Shown here piece after piece: positions 1 through 8,137 of a stretch of 8,140 bases of DNA; the stretch's first letter is position 1; each line of letters opens with the position of its first letter. The stretch comes from Sneathiella sp. (GTDB lineage Bacteria > Pseudomonadota > Alphaproteobacteria > Sneathiellales > Sneathiellaceae). The stretch covers positions 1 through 8,140 of the forward strand of contig JAESPT010000036.1 of the NCBI GenBank assembly GCA_016765515.1, given 5' to 3'. The translations under genes were made by a program, and so were the position numbers. Below the pieces are notes generated by a model, which was not told the origin of the DNA, searched no databases, and saw only the letters and a list, made by a program, of their open reading frames with translations.

Positions 1-1
1 A

Positions 2-67
2 AAAGGGATCGATGGTCGTAAACTTTATGACACAGCTGTTGCAACTGTGTCTAAGTATATGAAGTGA
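2..67 (+). CDS. dctP: TRAP transporter solute-binding protein, C-terminal end only (partial)
   Basis: An open frame enters from the left edge and ends at the TGA at 65-67, giving 21 residues that end in SKYMK. The basic, Tyr/Ala-containing tail (DGRKLYDTAVATVSKYMK) resembles the last helix of DctP-type periplasmic binding proteins. The gene sits immediately before dctQ and dctM, the usual dctPQM order, so a DctP identity is likely. DctP captures the substrate in the periplasm and delivers it to the QM membrane complex. The stop codon overlaps the GTG start candidate of dctQ (GTGA, 64-67), which suggests translational coupling. The ligand-binding part, including the conserved Arg that contacts carboxylates, lies outside the window, so the substrate cannot be read here. 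Confidence 0.6.
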   Translation, partial: KGIDGRKLYDTAVATVSKYMK

Positions 68-582
68 TATCAATGCCTGGAAATAGGAGCGGGTGGACGA
101 GATTTCATGATTTTGTCCATCGTACTTGTGAGATATGGGCATTGGTTGGAGGTGCTCTTCTTTTAGCGGTTGTCGCAGTCAATGCTTTCTCCATAACCTC
201 GGACATATTCGTGGGAATACCTTTTCCAGGTGACTTCGAAATTACTGAGGTTGGGGTTGGTATCGCAGCCTTTTGCTTCCTGCCATATTGTCAGATAACC
301 GGATCAAATGTGTCTGCGGACATTTTTACGGCAAATGCTGGGAAGGTCCAGATCATGCTGATGGGTTTACTGGCTGGGTTGGTTGCCCTGGCTTTCAGCA
401 TGTTATTGCTGTGGCGTATGTGGGATGGATTGTTCGATTATATCGAATATGAAGAAGTAACGGGAATCCTTAGTTTTCCCCTTTGGGCTGCCTTTCTTCC
501 CTGTCTTTTTTCATTGGCTCTTTTGGTTGTCGCCTCCATCGTAACTGTATTTGATTTGTTTGGGACCCGTCAGCGGGCCTGA
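64..582 (+). CDS. dctQ: TRAP transporter small permease subunit (DctQ family)
   Basis: This 172-residue protein has four hydrophobic segments at about residues 24-44, 63-80, 95-118 and 138-165, the DctQ topology and size. The stretch PGDFEITEVGVGIAAF followed by LPYCQITGSNVSADIF (residues 55-88) matches the family pattern in which a short acidic segment precedes TM2 and a charged, polar loop follows it. DctQ is the membrane partner that links the periplasmic binding protein to the large DctM subunit in Na+-driven uptake of carboxylates. Two starts are possible: GTG at 64, overlapping the upstream stop as GTGA, or ATG at 73. Neither has a strong Shine-Dalgarno, so coupling to the upstream gene is likely. 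The stop at 580-582 lies 13 bases before the dctM start. The family call is firm; the exact start is not. Confidence 0.88.
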   Translation: MISMPGNRSGWTRFHDFVHRTCEIWALVGGALLLAVVAVNAFSITSDIFVGIPFPGDFEITEVGVGIAAFCFLPYCQITGSNVSADIFTANAGKVQIMLMGLLAGLVALAFSMLLLWRMWDGLFDYIEYEEVTGILSFPLWAAFLPCLFSLALLVVASIVTVFDLFGTRQRA

Positions 583-583
583 C

Positions 584-588
584 AGGAG
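584..588 (+). promoter_or_regulatory. Ribosome binding site that fixes the TTG start of dctM
   Basis: AGGAG lies seven bases upstream of the in-frame TTG at 596-598. The alternative upstream TTG at 551 lies inside the end of dctQ and has no comparable site, and it would add 15 residues (ICLGPVSGPDRS and neighbours) that do not look like a DctM N-terminus. This site therefore supports initiation at 596. Confidence 0.7.
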
Positions 589-595
589 CATTCTC

Positions 596-1924
596 TTGGA
601 AGAAAATCTTATCATAGGCCTTGTTGGGCTTGTGGCGCTGATTGGTCTGATAGTTATTCGTCTACCAATTGCCTATTCCATGATAGTTGTCGGGGGCATT
701 GGTGTCGCCGTATTGAATGGTCCGGGTATTTTAATGAGCCAGCTTAAGGATCTCGCATGGGCTCAGTTTTCTGTATACGATCTTTCTGTTGTCCCCATGT
801 TTATCCTGATGGGAAATATTGCCACTCGTGTTGGCCTTTCTGCTGATTTGTTCCGGGCGGCAAATGCCTGGTTTGGACATATGCGCGGCGGTGTGGCTAT
901 GGCGGCCATTGCGGCCTGTGCCGGTTTTGGATCTGTTTGTGGTTCTTCCCTCGCAACAGCCTCGACTATGGGACAAGTGGCTCTCCCAGAGCTGAAGAAA
1001 TATCAATATTCAGGAGCGTTGGCGACGGGCACTCTGGCCGCAGGCGGGGTGCTTGGTATTCTGATCCCGCCCTCAATCGTATTGGTGATTTATGCCATTA
1101 TTGTTGAAGCAAATATTGTCACCATGTTTATGGCAGCCTTTTTACCGGGGATGCTGGCCGTCCTTTTCTTTTTGCTGACCATTGCCATTTACGTCCGTAT
1201 TTTCCCAAATTCCGGACCGCGCGGGAGTAGTGTTTCGCGCGAAGAACGGGTTTCTGCGACACTGGCCATGATTCCTGTCATTATCATTTTTGGACTGGTT
1301 ATCGGCGGGATTTATTTGGGATTTTTTAATCCCACTCCTGCGGCAGCCATTGGCGTTTTTCTCGTTATTGTCTATGGCATTATTCGTAAAACCCTTCCTT
1401 TCTCGGGCTTGCGGATCGCCTTGATGGATACGGCTAAAACCACCGGTATGATCTATTTGATTTTGCTGGGTGCGGAATTATTGAAGATTTTTATGTCGCG
1501 GGGCGGCGTGCCGCAAGCCGCAGCTCAGATGATGCTCGACTCTGGTCTTCCGCCCTTTACTATTCTCGCGCTGCTTCTCGTTGCTTTGATCCTACTCGGT
1601 TGCCTGATGGATAGTCTCAGTATGATCTTGCTGGCCATACCCTTTTTCTGGCCTGTCATTTCAGAGATGGATTTTGGATTGGGGCCGGAAGAGCTGAAAA
1701 TCTGGTTTGGTATCCTGGCACTAATTGTGGTCGAACTTGGGCTCATCACACCACCGGTTGGGATGAATGTTTTTATTATCTCTGCGATGGATAAGGAAAC
1801 ACCCATGAGTGAGACATTTAAAGGTGTCATGCCGTTTTTCATGGCGGAAGTCGTCCGCGTTGTTCTTCTAATTTCTTTTCCGGTTATTACACTGTGGCTA
1901 CCAAGGTTTTTTGGAAATTTGTAA
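596..1924 (+). CDS. dctM: TRAP transporter large permease subunit (DctM family)
   Basis: The product is 442 residues from the TTG at 596, close to the usual DctM length, and very hydrophobic with about a dozen membrane segments. Family signatures seen are RLPIAYSM (22-29), the GFGSVCGSSLATASTMG segment (110-126) followed by ALPELKKYQYS, the LGILIPPS motif (153-160), and ELGLITPPVGMN near the C-terminus (380-391). DctM forms the substrate pathway in the inner membrane and works with DctQ and the periplasmic binding protein to import organic acids using a sodium gradient. It follows dctQ by 13 bases, clearly in the same operon. pobA follows after 131 bases on the same strand, which raises the possibility of an aromatic acid substrate, but DctM sequence does not reveal specificity. 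A longer reading from TTG 551 is possible but less likely. Confidence 0.93.
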   Translation: MEENLIIGLVGLVALIGLIVIRLPIAYSMIVVGGIGVAVLNGPGILMSQLKDLAWAQFSVYDLSVVPMFILMGNIATRVGLSADLFRAANAWFGHMRGGVAMAAIAACAGFGSVCGSSLATASTMGQVALPELKKYQYSGALATGTLAAGGVLGILIPPSIVLVIYAIIVEANIVTMFMAAFLPGMLAVLFFLLTIAIYVRIFPNSGPRGSSVSREERVSATLAMIPVIIIFGLVIGGIYLGFFNPTPAAAIGVFLVIVYGIIRKTLPFSGLRIALMDTAKTTGMIYLILLGAELLKIFMSRGGVPQAAAQMMLDSGLPPFTILALLLVALILLGCLMDSLSMILLAIPFFWPVISEMDFGLGPEELKIWFGILALIVVELGLITPPVGMNVFIISAMDKETPMSETFKGVMPFFMAEVVRVVLLISFPVITLWLPRFFGNL

Positions 1925-2007
1925 CAAGCGCAGGGTCATTGAAACCTGAATGATAACCGAAGTGGATTTTCCATGGTTTGTCGGCATGTTCGCCTGACGT
2001 GACACGG

Positions 2008-3228
<1,221 letters not shown>

Positions 3229-3239
3229 GTACGTTCTGG

Positions 3240-3245
3240 TATAAT
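3240..3245 (+). promoter_or_regulatory. TATAAT box after pobA, weak promoter candidate for maeB
   Basis: A perfect TATAAT occurs 12 bases after the pobA stop, but no good -35 hexamer lies 16-18 bases upstream; TTGGAC at 3212-3217 is 22 bases away. The 178-base gap between pobA and maeB makes an independent promoter plausible. A TTGACG at 3300-3305 also lacks a matching -10. I see no terminator with a T-run in this gap. Confidence 0.2.
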
Positions 3246-3392
3246 ATAAACGGTTCGCGGTGAACGCTAAAGGTAAGGAGCAAGGTTTAATTTTCTCGAT
3301 TGACGTAGGGTAAAGATAGTTGTGGCTTGGGTACTTTTTGGTGGCTTAATCGGGCTGCTTTCGTTAAACCCTTAATTATCACCTGAGTTGTC

Positions 3393-3397
3393 GAGGA
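3393..3397 (+). promoter_or_regulatory. Ribosome binding site of maeB
   Basis: GAGGA lies nine bases before the ATG at 3407. It supports this start, which places the YSPGVAHP motif at the expected distance from the N-terminus. Confidence 0.6.
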
Positions 3398-3406
3398 AAG
3401 AGTGAA

Positions 3407-5737
3407 ATGACGTCTGATCTATCCCGAAAAGCGCTTGATTATCATCGGTTTCCAAAAGCCGGTAAGCTAACCATTTCACCAACTAAACCAATGGAGACGC
3501 AATCTGATCTCGCGCTCGCCTATTCACCAGGTGTTGCTCATCCATGCCTTGCGATCAGGGATGATCCTAATGAAGCGGCGTCTTTGACAGCCCGCGGTAA
3601 CCTTGTCGGAGTTGTGACAAACGGGACCGCGGTCCTGGGGCTAGGGCCTATTGGTCCTCTTGCGTCCAAGCCGGTGATGGAAGGGAAGGCGGTTCTTTTC
3701 AAGAAATTTGCCGGGATTGATGTTTTTGATATCGAATTGGATCAATTGGATCCGCACAAATTGGTCGATATCATCACGGCAATGGAGCCGACTTTTGGCG
3801 GTATCAATTTAGAAGATATCAAAGCGCCGGAATGTTTCATTGTTGAAAAACTCTGCCGGGAGAAAATGAACATCCCGGTCTTTCATGATGACCAGCACGG
3901 CACGGCTATTTGTGTGACTGCGGCGGTTTATAACGCCTTGCGCGTGGTCGGAAAAGATATCAAGACTGTAAAGCTGGCCGCTTGCGGCGCTGGTGCTGCA
4001 GCACTTGCCTGCTTGAAACTTCTCGTCAGTATAGGCCTGCCAAAAGAAAACATCATTGTCAGCGATATTCACGGGGTTGTTTATGAAGGCCGTGAAATCG
4101 AGATGGATCCCTACAAGTCTGTTTTCGCTGTTAAAACGAATAAACGGGTGTTGGCTGAGGCGGTCGACGGCGCTGACATTTTCCTTGGATGCTCTGGTCC
4201 TGGAGCGCTGACCAAAGAGATGGTTGCGACAATGGCTGATCGCCCGATCATTATGGCGCTTGCCAATCCAACGCCTGAAATCCTGCCTGAAGAAGTTCGG
4301 GAAGTCAGGCCTGACGCGATTATTGCAACGGGCCGATCAGATTATCCAAATCAAGTGAATAATGTTCTTTGTTTCCCCTATTTATTCCGCGGTGCGCTGG
4401 ATGTTGGCGCCACTGAAATAAATGAAGAAATGAAGATTGCTGCGGTGAAGGCAATCGCCGATCTTGCCATGGCTGAACAATCTGACATTGTTGCGAAGGC
4501 TTATGGTGCTACGCAGCCCAGTTTTGGCCCGGAATATTTGATACCAACGCCCTTTGACCCCCGTCTTTATGTGGAAGTGTCTTATGCCGTGGCAAAAGCG
4601 GCTATTGAAAGCGGTGTCGCTAGTCGTCCCGTTGAAGACTTGCAGCAATATCACGAGCAGCTTTCCAATTTTATTTATCGCACGCGATTTGTCATGAAAC
4701 CGCTTTTCGACAAAGCGCAAAAAGAGCTGATGCGTGTTGCTTATGCGGAAGGAGAAGACGAGCGGGTTCTCTCTGCGGTGCAAACTGTTGTGGACGAACG
4801 CTTGGCTCAGCCAATACTGATTGGTCGACGTAAAGTCATCGAATATCGCATTGAGAAAATGGGTCTTCGTTTGAAAATAGATGAGGATTTTCAGCTTGTA
4901 GATCCGGAAGATGATCCAAGGTACCGGGAATATTGGGAAGCCTATCATGGGTTGCGTGAACGAAATGGTGTTGATCCAGATACAGCACGGTCACGCATTC
5001 GCACCAATACAACGATTATTGGAACCATGGCCGTTCATTTGGGACATGCAGACGCCCTAGTTTGCGGCACTTATGGCAAATATACCAAACACTTCCAACG
5101 TATTTCAGGAATAATACCGTTGCGAGAAGGGGTGCGTCACGCCTCTGCGCTACATCTGCTTATCACTGAAGGTCGGCCTCTGTTTTTCTCAGATACACAA
5201 GTTCGTCAGGATCATACACCTGAAGAATTGGCTGAGTTAGCGATTTTGGCAGCGGATGAAGTGCGCCGTTTTGGTATAGAGCCAAAGGTGGCGCTTGTTT
5301 CTTATTCAAATTTCGGTTCTGCGGATATTCCATCGGCAACGCGGGCGAAAGAAGCGTTAAAGCTGGTCAAAGAGATTGCGCCGGAACTTGAAATTGAGGG
5401 GGAAATGAAAGCAGATTCAGCTTTGGTTCCCGAGATTCGAAAATCCATTTTTCCGAATTCCAAAATGGAAGGGGCCGCCGACCTTTTGATTATGCCGGAT
5501 CTTGATTCTGCCAATATAAGTTATAATATTGCTAAAAGTCTAGGGAATGGGATCGCCGTGGGTCCCATCTTAATCGGGATGTCAAAATCTGTGCATATTA
5601 CGGTCCCGTCGGTAACCGTCCGCGGGCTAGTGAATATTACGGCCATTGCTGCCGTCGACGCTCAAGATCATAAGGCTGGCAATATGATGTGCGGCCCCGT
5701 TGCCCGTAAAAGAACATTCGAAGGTGATGTTAGATGA
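3407..5737 (+). CDS. maeB: Malic enzyme with C-terminal phosphotransacetylase-like domain (NADP-type likely)
   Basis: The enzyme oxidatively decarboxylates malate to pyruvate and CO2 in the cytoplasm, making NADPH (or NADH) with Mg2+ or Mn2+. The 776-residue length fits the long MaeB/Dme/Tme class. The N-terminal malic domain holds AYSPGVAHP (38-46, Tyr39), [10 protein letters not shown] (71-80), [13 protein letters not shown] (91-103, probable catalytic Lys94), [12 protein letters not shown] (131-142) and FHDDQHGTA (159-167, metal-binding acids). The dinucleotide fold has CGAGAAA (193-199) and MALANPTPE (283-291). From about residue 430 to 765 comes a Pta-like domain; in characterised relatives it does not make acetyl phosphate but serves oligomerisation and acetyl-CoA control. 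NAD versus NADP preference cannot be settled by eye, since Sinorhizobium has both types with this architecture. The stop overlaps the mgtE start (ATGA), so the two genes are probably co-translated. Confidence 0.95.
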   Translation: MTSDLSRKALDYHRFPKAGKLTISPTKPMETQSDLALAYSPGVAHPCLAIRDDPNEAASLTARGNLVGVVTNGTAVLGLGPIGPLASKPVMEGKAVLFKKFAGIDVFDIELDQLDPHKLVDIITAMEPTFGGINLEDIKAPECFIVEKLCREKMNIPVFHDDQHGTAICVTAAVYNALRVVGKDIKTVKLAACGAGAAALACLKLLVSIGLPKENIIVSDIHGVVYEGREIEMDPYKSVFAVKTNKRVLAEAVDGADIFLGCSGPGALTKEMVATMADRPIIMALANPTPEILPEEVREVRPDAIIATGRSDYPNQVNNVLCFPYLFRGALDVGATEINEEMKIAAVKAIADLAMAEQSDIVAKAYGATQPSFGPEYLIPTPFDPRLYVEVSYAVAKAAIESGVASRPVEDLQQYHEQLSNFIYRTRFVMKPLFDKAQKELMRVAYAEGEDERVLSAVQTVVDERLAQPILIGRRKVIEYRIEKMGLRLKIDEDFQLVDPEDDPRYREYWEAYHGLRERNGVDPDTARSRIRTNTTIIGTMAVHLGHADALVCGTYGKYTKHFQRISGIIPLREGVRHASALHLLITEGRPLFFSDTQVRQDHTPEELAELAILAADEVRRFGIEPKVALVSYSNFGSADIPSATRAKEALKLVKEIAPELEIEGEMKADSALVPEIRKSIFPNSKMEGAADLLIMPDLDSANISYNIAKSLGNGIAVGPILIGMSKSVHITVPSVTVRGLVNITAIAAVDAQDHKAGNMMCGPVARKRTFEGDVR
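5721..5726 (+). promoter_or_regulatory. Ribosome binding site of mgtE, inside the end of maeB
   Basis: AAGGTG ends seven bases before the ATG at 5734, within the last codons of maeB. Together with the ATGA stop-start overlap it points to translational coupling. Confidence 0.5.
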
Positions 5738-6675
5738 AAGATGCGCCACTTTTCGATGATGAGAAGGACGCTCCTGCTATTGCCAGGGATGAAGAAGAGA
5801 TCACCTATGGATTGAGCGATGAGACCGTACAGGAAATCAAGCAGTCGCTGGAACTTGGTCTGGTCGAACATATTCGTCAAATTGTAGCAGAGTTACATTC
5901 TGCTGATATCGCGGATCTGATCGAGCAGCTCAAGTCCAAGCATCGCTCTATGCTTTTGGACATTGCGGATGATCTCGTCGACGCTGAAGTTTATTCAGAC
6001 CTGGATGAGACAGTGCGGGATGAGCTTGTCGATGACATGGAGCCGGCTGAGATAGCCGAGCTTGTTACAGAATTGGAGCTCGATGATGCGGTTCACGTTC
6101 TGGAAGATCTTGAGGAAGAAGAGCAACAGGATGTTCTAAAAGAGCTGCCGGCCGAAAATCGGATTGTCATTGCTGAAGGTTTATCCTATCCGGAGGATAC
6201 GGCTGGGCGTTTGATGCAGCGGGATTTGATTGCTGTGCCCGAATATTGGAATTTGGGCCAAACCATTGAGTATCTTCGTGATACAGCGGATTTACCGACC
6301 GAGTTTTATGAAATTTTTGTTGTTGATCCGCGCCATCGTCCCATAGGAACAATTCCGCTTGACCGTGCGATGCGCAGTGCACTGAATATTCCTGTGCGGG
6401 ATATTATGCACCGGGAGCAGAAACTCATTCCTGTTGATATGGATCAGGAGGAGGTTGCCTATCTTTTCCAACAATATCATTTGGCCTCTACCGCTGTCAT
6501 AAATGAAAATGGCGCCCTTATTGGAATGATTACCATTGATGACATTGTTGATGTTATCAGTGAAGAAGCTGAAGAAGACATTTTGCGTCTGGGTGGTGTT
6601 GGTGAAGACAATCTCTTCGGGTCGATTTTAAAACAACACGAACTCGTTTCACTTGGTTGCTTGTCAATTTATTGA
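5734..6675 (+). CDS. MgtE 5' part: cytoplasmic N and CBS domains (in-frame product without slippage)
   Basis: Without a frame change, translation ends at the TGA at 6673-6675 and gives 313 residues: the full N domain, both CBS domains and a 13-residue out-of-family tail (QHELVSLGCLSIY). This would be a soluble protein with no membrane segment, so it could bind Mg2+ but not transport it. It is listed because a gene caller would report it separately. I think it is part of the split mgtE and not an independent gene, unless slippage is partial. Confidence 0.7.
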   Translation: MKDAPLFDDEKDAPAIARDEEEITYGLSDETVQEIKQSLELGLVEHIRQIVAELHSADIADLIEQLKSKHRSMLLDIADDLVDAEVYSDLDETVRDELVDDMEPAEIAELVTELELDDAVHVLEDLEEEEQQDVLKELPAENRIVIAEGLSYPEDTAGRLMQRDLIAVPEYWNLGQTIEYLRDTADLPTEFYEIFVVDPRHRPIGTIPLDRAMRSALNIPVRDIMHREQKLIPVDMDQEEVAYLFQQYHLASTAVINENGALIGMITIDDIVDVISEEAEEDILRLGGVGEDNLFGSILKQHELVSLGCLSIY

Positions 6676-7142
6676 CGGCCATTTTGGCATCTGTCGCTAT
6701 CGGGCTTTTTTCAGCCACATTGGAGAAAGTGATCGCGCTCGCAATATTAATGCCGATCGTCGCGAGCATGGGCGGAAATGCAGGAACCCAAACGCTGACT
6801 GTTGCAGTGCGCGCCCTAGCAACGAAAGAACTTACGGCTAGCAATATGTACCGAATAATGTGGAAGGAGACAATTGTCGCTTTCCTAAACGGTTGCGCCT
6901 TTGCCGTTCTCATTGGTATTGTGACCTGGATTTGGTTCAGTGACTCAACAATCGGCTGGGTGATTGGTGTGGCCATGATCGTAAATATGCTCATTGCAGG
7001 CATAGCCGGAATGGCGGTACCGATTACGTTAGAGCATTATAAAATTGACCCCGCCGTCGCCTCCAGCGTCTTTGTGACGACAATTACCGACATTATTGGT
7101 TTTGTGGCCTTTCTCGGAATTGCCTCCCTAGTCCTTCTTTAA
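5734..7142 (+). CDS. mgtE: Magnesium transporter MgtE, split by a -1 frame change at 6627-6633
   Basis: MgtE is an inner-membrane Mg2+ channel gated by its own cytoplasmic Mg2+-sensing domains. The first frame gives an acidic helical N domain (about residues 40-155), the link YPEDTAGRLMQRD (152-164), and two CBS domains (about 160-220 and 221-282). The sequence then leaves frame after ILK (residue 300). Reading on in the -1 frame from 6633 gives TTRTRFTWLLVNLLTA and the membrane domain, with LMPIVASMGGNAGTQTLTVAVRAL (339-362) and SSVFVTTITDIIGF (444-457, Asp453 corresponding to the pore Asp of the Thermus protein). The joined product is 469 residues, the normal family length, with no other lesion. 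The cause may be a one-base loss in an A-run, a sequencing error, or ribosomal slippage on T TTA AAA. It is coupled to maeB by ATGA. Confidence 0.9.
6627..6633 (+). other. T TTA AAA slippery heptamer at the mgtE frame junction
   Basis: In the zero frame the codons are ATT TTA AAA CAA, so positions 6627-6633 form an X XXY YYZ heptamer. After a one-base backward slip the next codon is ACA at 6633-6635, which continues exactly into the conserved MgtE membrane domain. No strong stimulator is visible: there is only a near-palindrome ACGA-AC-TCGT at 6638-6647 with too small a loop, and a 5-bp hairpin at 6663-6676. A single missing A in the run would create the same picture. Confidence 0.45.
6633..7142 (+). 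CDS. MgtE 3' part: membrane domain in the -1 frame
   Basis: This frame encodes the five-helix pore domain, 169 residues when joined at 6633. Helices start at about FTWLLVNLLTAILAS, and the pore motif MGGNAGTQT is intact. No ATG with a Shine-Dalgarno is present near its beginning. Independent initiation would need TTG at 6657 or at 6672; the latter overlaps the zero-frame stop as TTGA (6672-6675) but would remove part of the first helix. It is best treated as the second half of mgtE. The stop TAA at 7140-7142 is six bases from the stop of the converging regulator. Confidence 0.7.
   Translation, partial: TTRTRFTWLLVNLLTAILASVAIGLFSATLEKVIALAILMPIVASMGGNAGTQTLTVAVRALATKELTASNMYRIMWKETIVAFLNGCAFAVLIGIVTWIWFSDSTIGWVIGVAMIVNMLIAGIAGMAVPITLEHYKIDPAVASSVFVTTITDIIGFVAFLGIASLVLL
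6663..6676 (+). repeat. Small perfect hairpin spanning the zero-frame stop of mgtE
   Basis: GTCAA-TTTA-TTGAC forms a perfect 5-bp stem with a 4-base loop, extendable by two T-G pairs. It begins about 27-29 bases after the slippery heptamer, farther than the usual 5-9 bases for frameshift stimulators. It contains the TGA stop at 6673-6675. It may be chance. Confidence 0.25.
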
Positions 7143-7148
7143 GGGGGC

Positions 7149-8048
7149 CTAGCGCGCCCATTCCAGGTTTGCGGTTGCAGATCGCGGGGGTTTCCATTTG
7201 TGACTGGTCGCAAAAAGACGGAATGCATCAACAAGCTTGTTTTCTTGATCCTGGTGCCACAATAATCCAAATGTTCGGTGTATCGATACGCCATCTACAG
7301 GGATATGAGTAATCCCGGGCGCCGATAAAATATCAGGTAACATGCAAAACCCAATTCCAGCGGATACCAAATCTAGTGCTTTTGCGTCTTCGTCGGTTCT
7401 AAAAACGATGTGGGGGTTTACGCTTTCCTTGGCGAATGTTCGTGTTGTCTCTGTCTCTGTGATGCAATGACTGCGATGAATAAAGTCGAGCCTGTCCAGT
7501 TGCTTTAACGGGATCGACGAGCGACCAGCAAAAGAGTGAGATTTGGAAACCGCCAGAACCCATTTGGTTTTTAACAGACGCTCAAACTGAATTTTTTCTG
7601 ACTCTATCGGCGGAACACTGATTGCCAGATCTATACGCCCGTCAGCCAACCAGGATTGAAGTTGTTCAACGGATCCTTCTTTTAGGGCAATTTGGACATC
7701 AGGATGCGCGGTTTTGAAGTCGGCCAGTAAAGCTGCTAAATGTGGGATAGGAATGATCCGGTGGATACCTATCTTCAGGCGATGTGAGGAGGTCTTTACA
7801 CTAGCTTCCTGTTTTGCCGCATTACATTCATAAATGACTGTTCGGGCGCGCGGTAAAAAGCGAAGGCCTGCATCTGTCAAGGTTATATTGCGGGTGCCGC
7901 GGTTAATGAGAACAACACCTAAGTCAGTCTCCAGTTTTTTTATGCCCGCGGATAAAGTTGGCTGACTGACGAAAACACGCTCTGCTGCTCTCGAAAAATT
8001 ACGGGTTTCTACAACAGCCAAAAAATATCGTAGTTGATAAATATCCAT
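7149..8048 (-). CDS. LysR-type transcriptional regulator
   Basis: The 299-residue product has the normal LysR length. The N-terminal winged helix-turn-helix (about residues 3-62) reads MDIYQLRYFLAVVETRNFSRAAERV, then SQPTLSAGIKKLETDLG and the wing RGTRNITLTDAG, all family hallmarks. The inducer-binding domain (about 90-290) contains LADGRIDLAIS (134-144) and the late VSAGIGFCMLPD (228-239). I chose the ATG at 8048 because the family begins with this M-x-x-x-x-L-R-Y-F pattern; a TTG at 8078 would add ten residues (MIGTIDIIYI) and has no better binding site. The gene converges on mgtE and diverges from an unseen plus-strand gene, whose control region holds an ATC-N9-GAT dyad. By family habit it probably regulates that divergent gene and itself. 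The inducer is not recognisable. A link to pobA is possible but unsupported. Confidence 0.93.
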   Translation of the reverse strand: MDIYQLRYFLAVVETRNFSRAAERVFVSQPTLSAGIKKLETDLGVVLINRGTRNITLTDAGLRFLPRARTVIYECNAAKQEASVKTSSHRLKIGIHRIIPIPHLAALLADFKTAHPDVQIALKEGSVEQLQSWLADGRIDLAISVPPIESEKIQFERLLKTKWVLAVSKSHSFAGRSSIPLKQLDRLDFIHRSHCITETETTRTFAKESVNPHIVFRTDEDAKALDLVSAGIGFCMLPDILSAPGITHIPVDGVSIHRTFGLLWHQDQENKLVDAFRLFATSHKWKPPRSATANLEWAR

Positions 8049-8072
8049 AATATAGATGATATCAATAGTACC

Positions 8073-8089
8073 GATCAAAACAAATGATC
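8073..8089. promoter_or_regulatory. LysR-type operator candidate, GATCA-N7-TGATC
   Basis: This is a perfect 17-base interrupted dyad. It contains both the T-N11-A core (T8075, A8087) and the ATC-N9-GAT form known for several LysR-family sites such as nod boxes. It lies 25 bases upstream of the regulator's ATG and just before the TATAAT at 8097, so a bound regulator could act on both divergent genes. It is flanked by a second palindrome TGATATCA (8057-8064) and an 8-base inverted pair ATATAGAT (8050-8057) / ATCTATAT (8092-8099). Confidence 0.5.
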
Positions 8090-8096
8090 TTATCTA

Positions 8097-8102
8097 TATA
8101 AT
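8097..8102 (+). promoter_or_regulatory. -10 box of the divergent plus-strand gene
   Basis: A perfect TATAAT is followed by the AGGAGG site 30 bases later, a reasonable leader length. The matching -35 position (8074-8079, ATCAAA) is poor and coincides with the LysR-type dyad, as expected for an activator-dependent promoter. The region is AT-rich, so chance matches are easy. Confidence 0.4.
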
Positions 8103-8131
8103 CAGAAAGCATAAAGTTTAAAAAATTAAGT

Positions 8132-8137
8132 AGGAGG
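8132..8137 (+). promoter_or_regulatory. Ribosome binding site of a gene starting just past the right edge
   Basis: AGGAGG stands three bases before the window ends, with no start codon yet. At usual spacing the start would fall within the next ten bases. This implies a strongly translated plus-strand gene divergent from the LysR gene; its identity is not visible. Confidence 0.6.

Noticed and set aside
3252..3264. GTTC-GCGGT-GAAC hairpin after pobA as a terminator
   Set aside because: The stem has four pairs and no following T-run.
3300..3328. TTGACG as a sigma-70 -35 element for maeB
   Set aside because: The sequence at the -10 distance (around 3323-3328) is GC/T-rich and does not resemble TATAAT or the alphaproteobacterial CTATAT form.
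3322..3375. Small hydrophobic frame GTG...TAA encoding MAWVLFGGLIGLLSLNP in the pobA-maeB gap
   Set aside because: No ribosome binding site, non-ATG start and only 17 residues; it may be chance in a T-rich stretch.
4382..4948. Long open minus-strand frame inside maeB (188 codons)
   Set aside because: It lies opposite well-conserved malic enzyme sequence and its translation has no recognisable domain; it is a shadow of maeB.
7143..7159. GC-rich GGGC-N7-GCCC between mgtE and the LysR gene as a bidirectional terminator
   Set aside because: The perfect stem is only 4 bp, no T-run follows on the plus strand, and it lies partly inside the LysR coding end.
8050..8078. Minus-strand TTGATC-N17-CTATAT as the LysR gene promoter
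   Set aside because: It would place the transcription start at or after the ATG at 8048, the family-conserved start, so it cannot drive the full gene.
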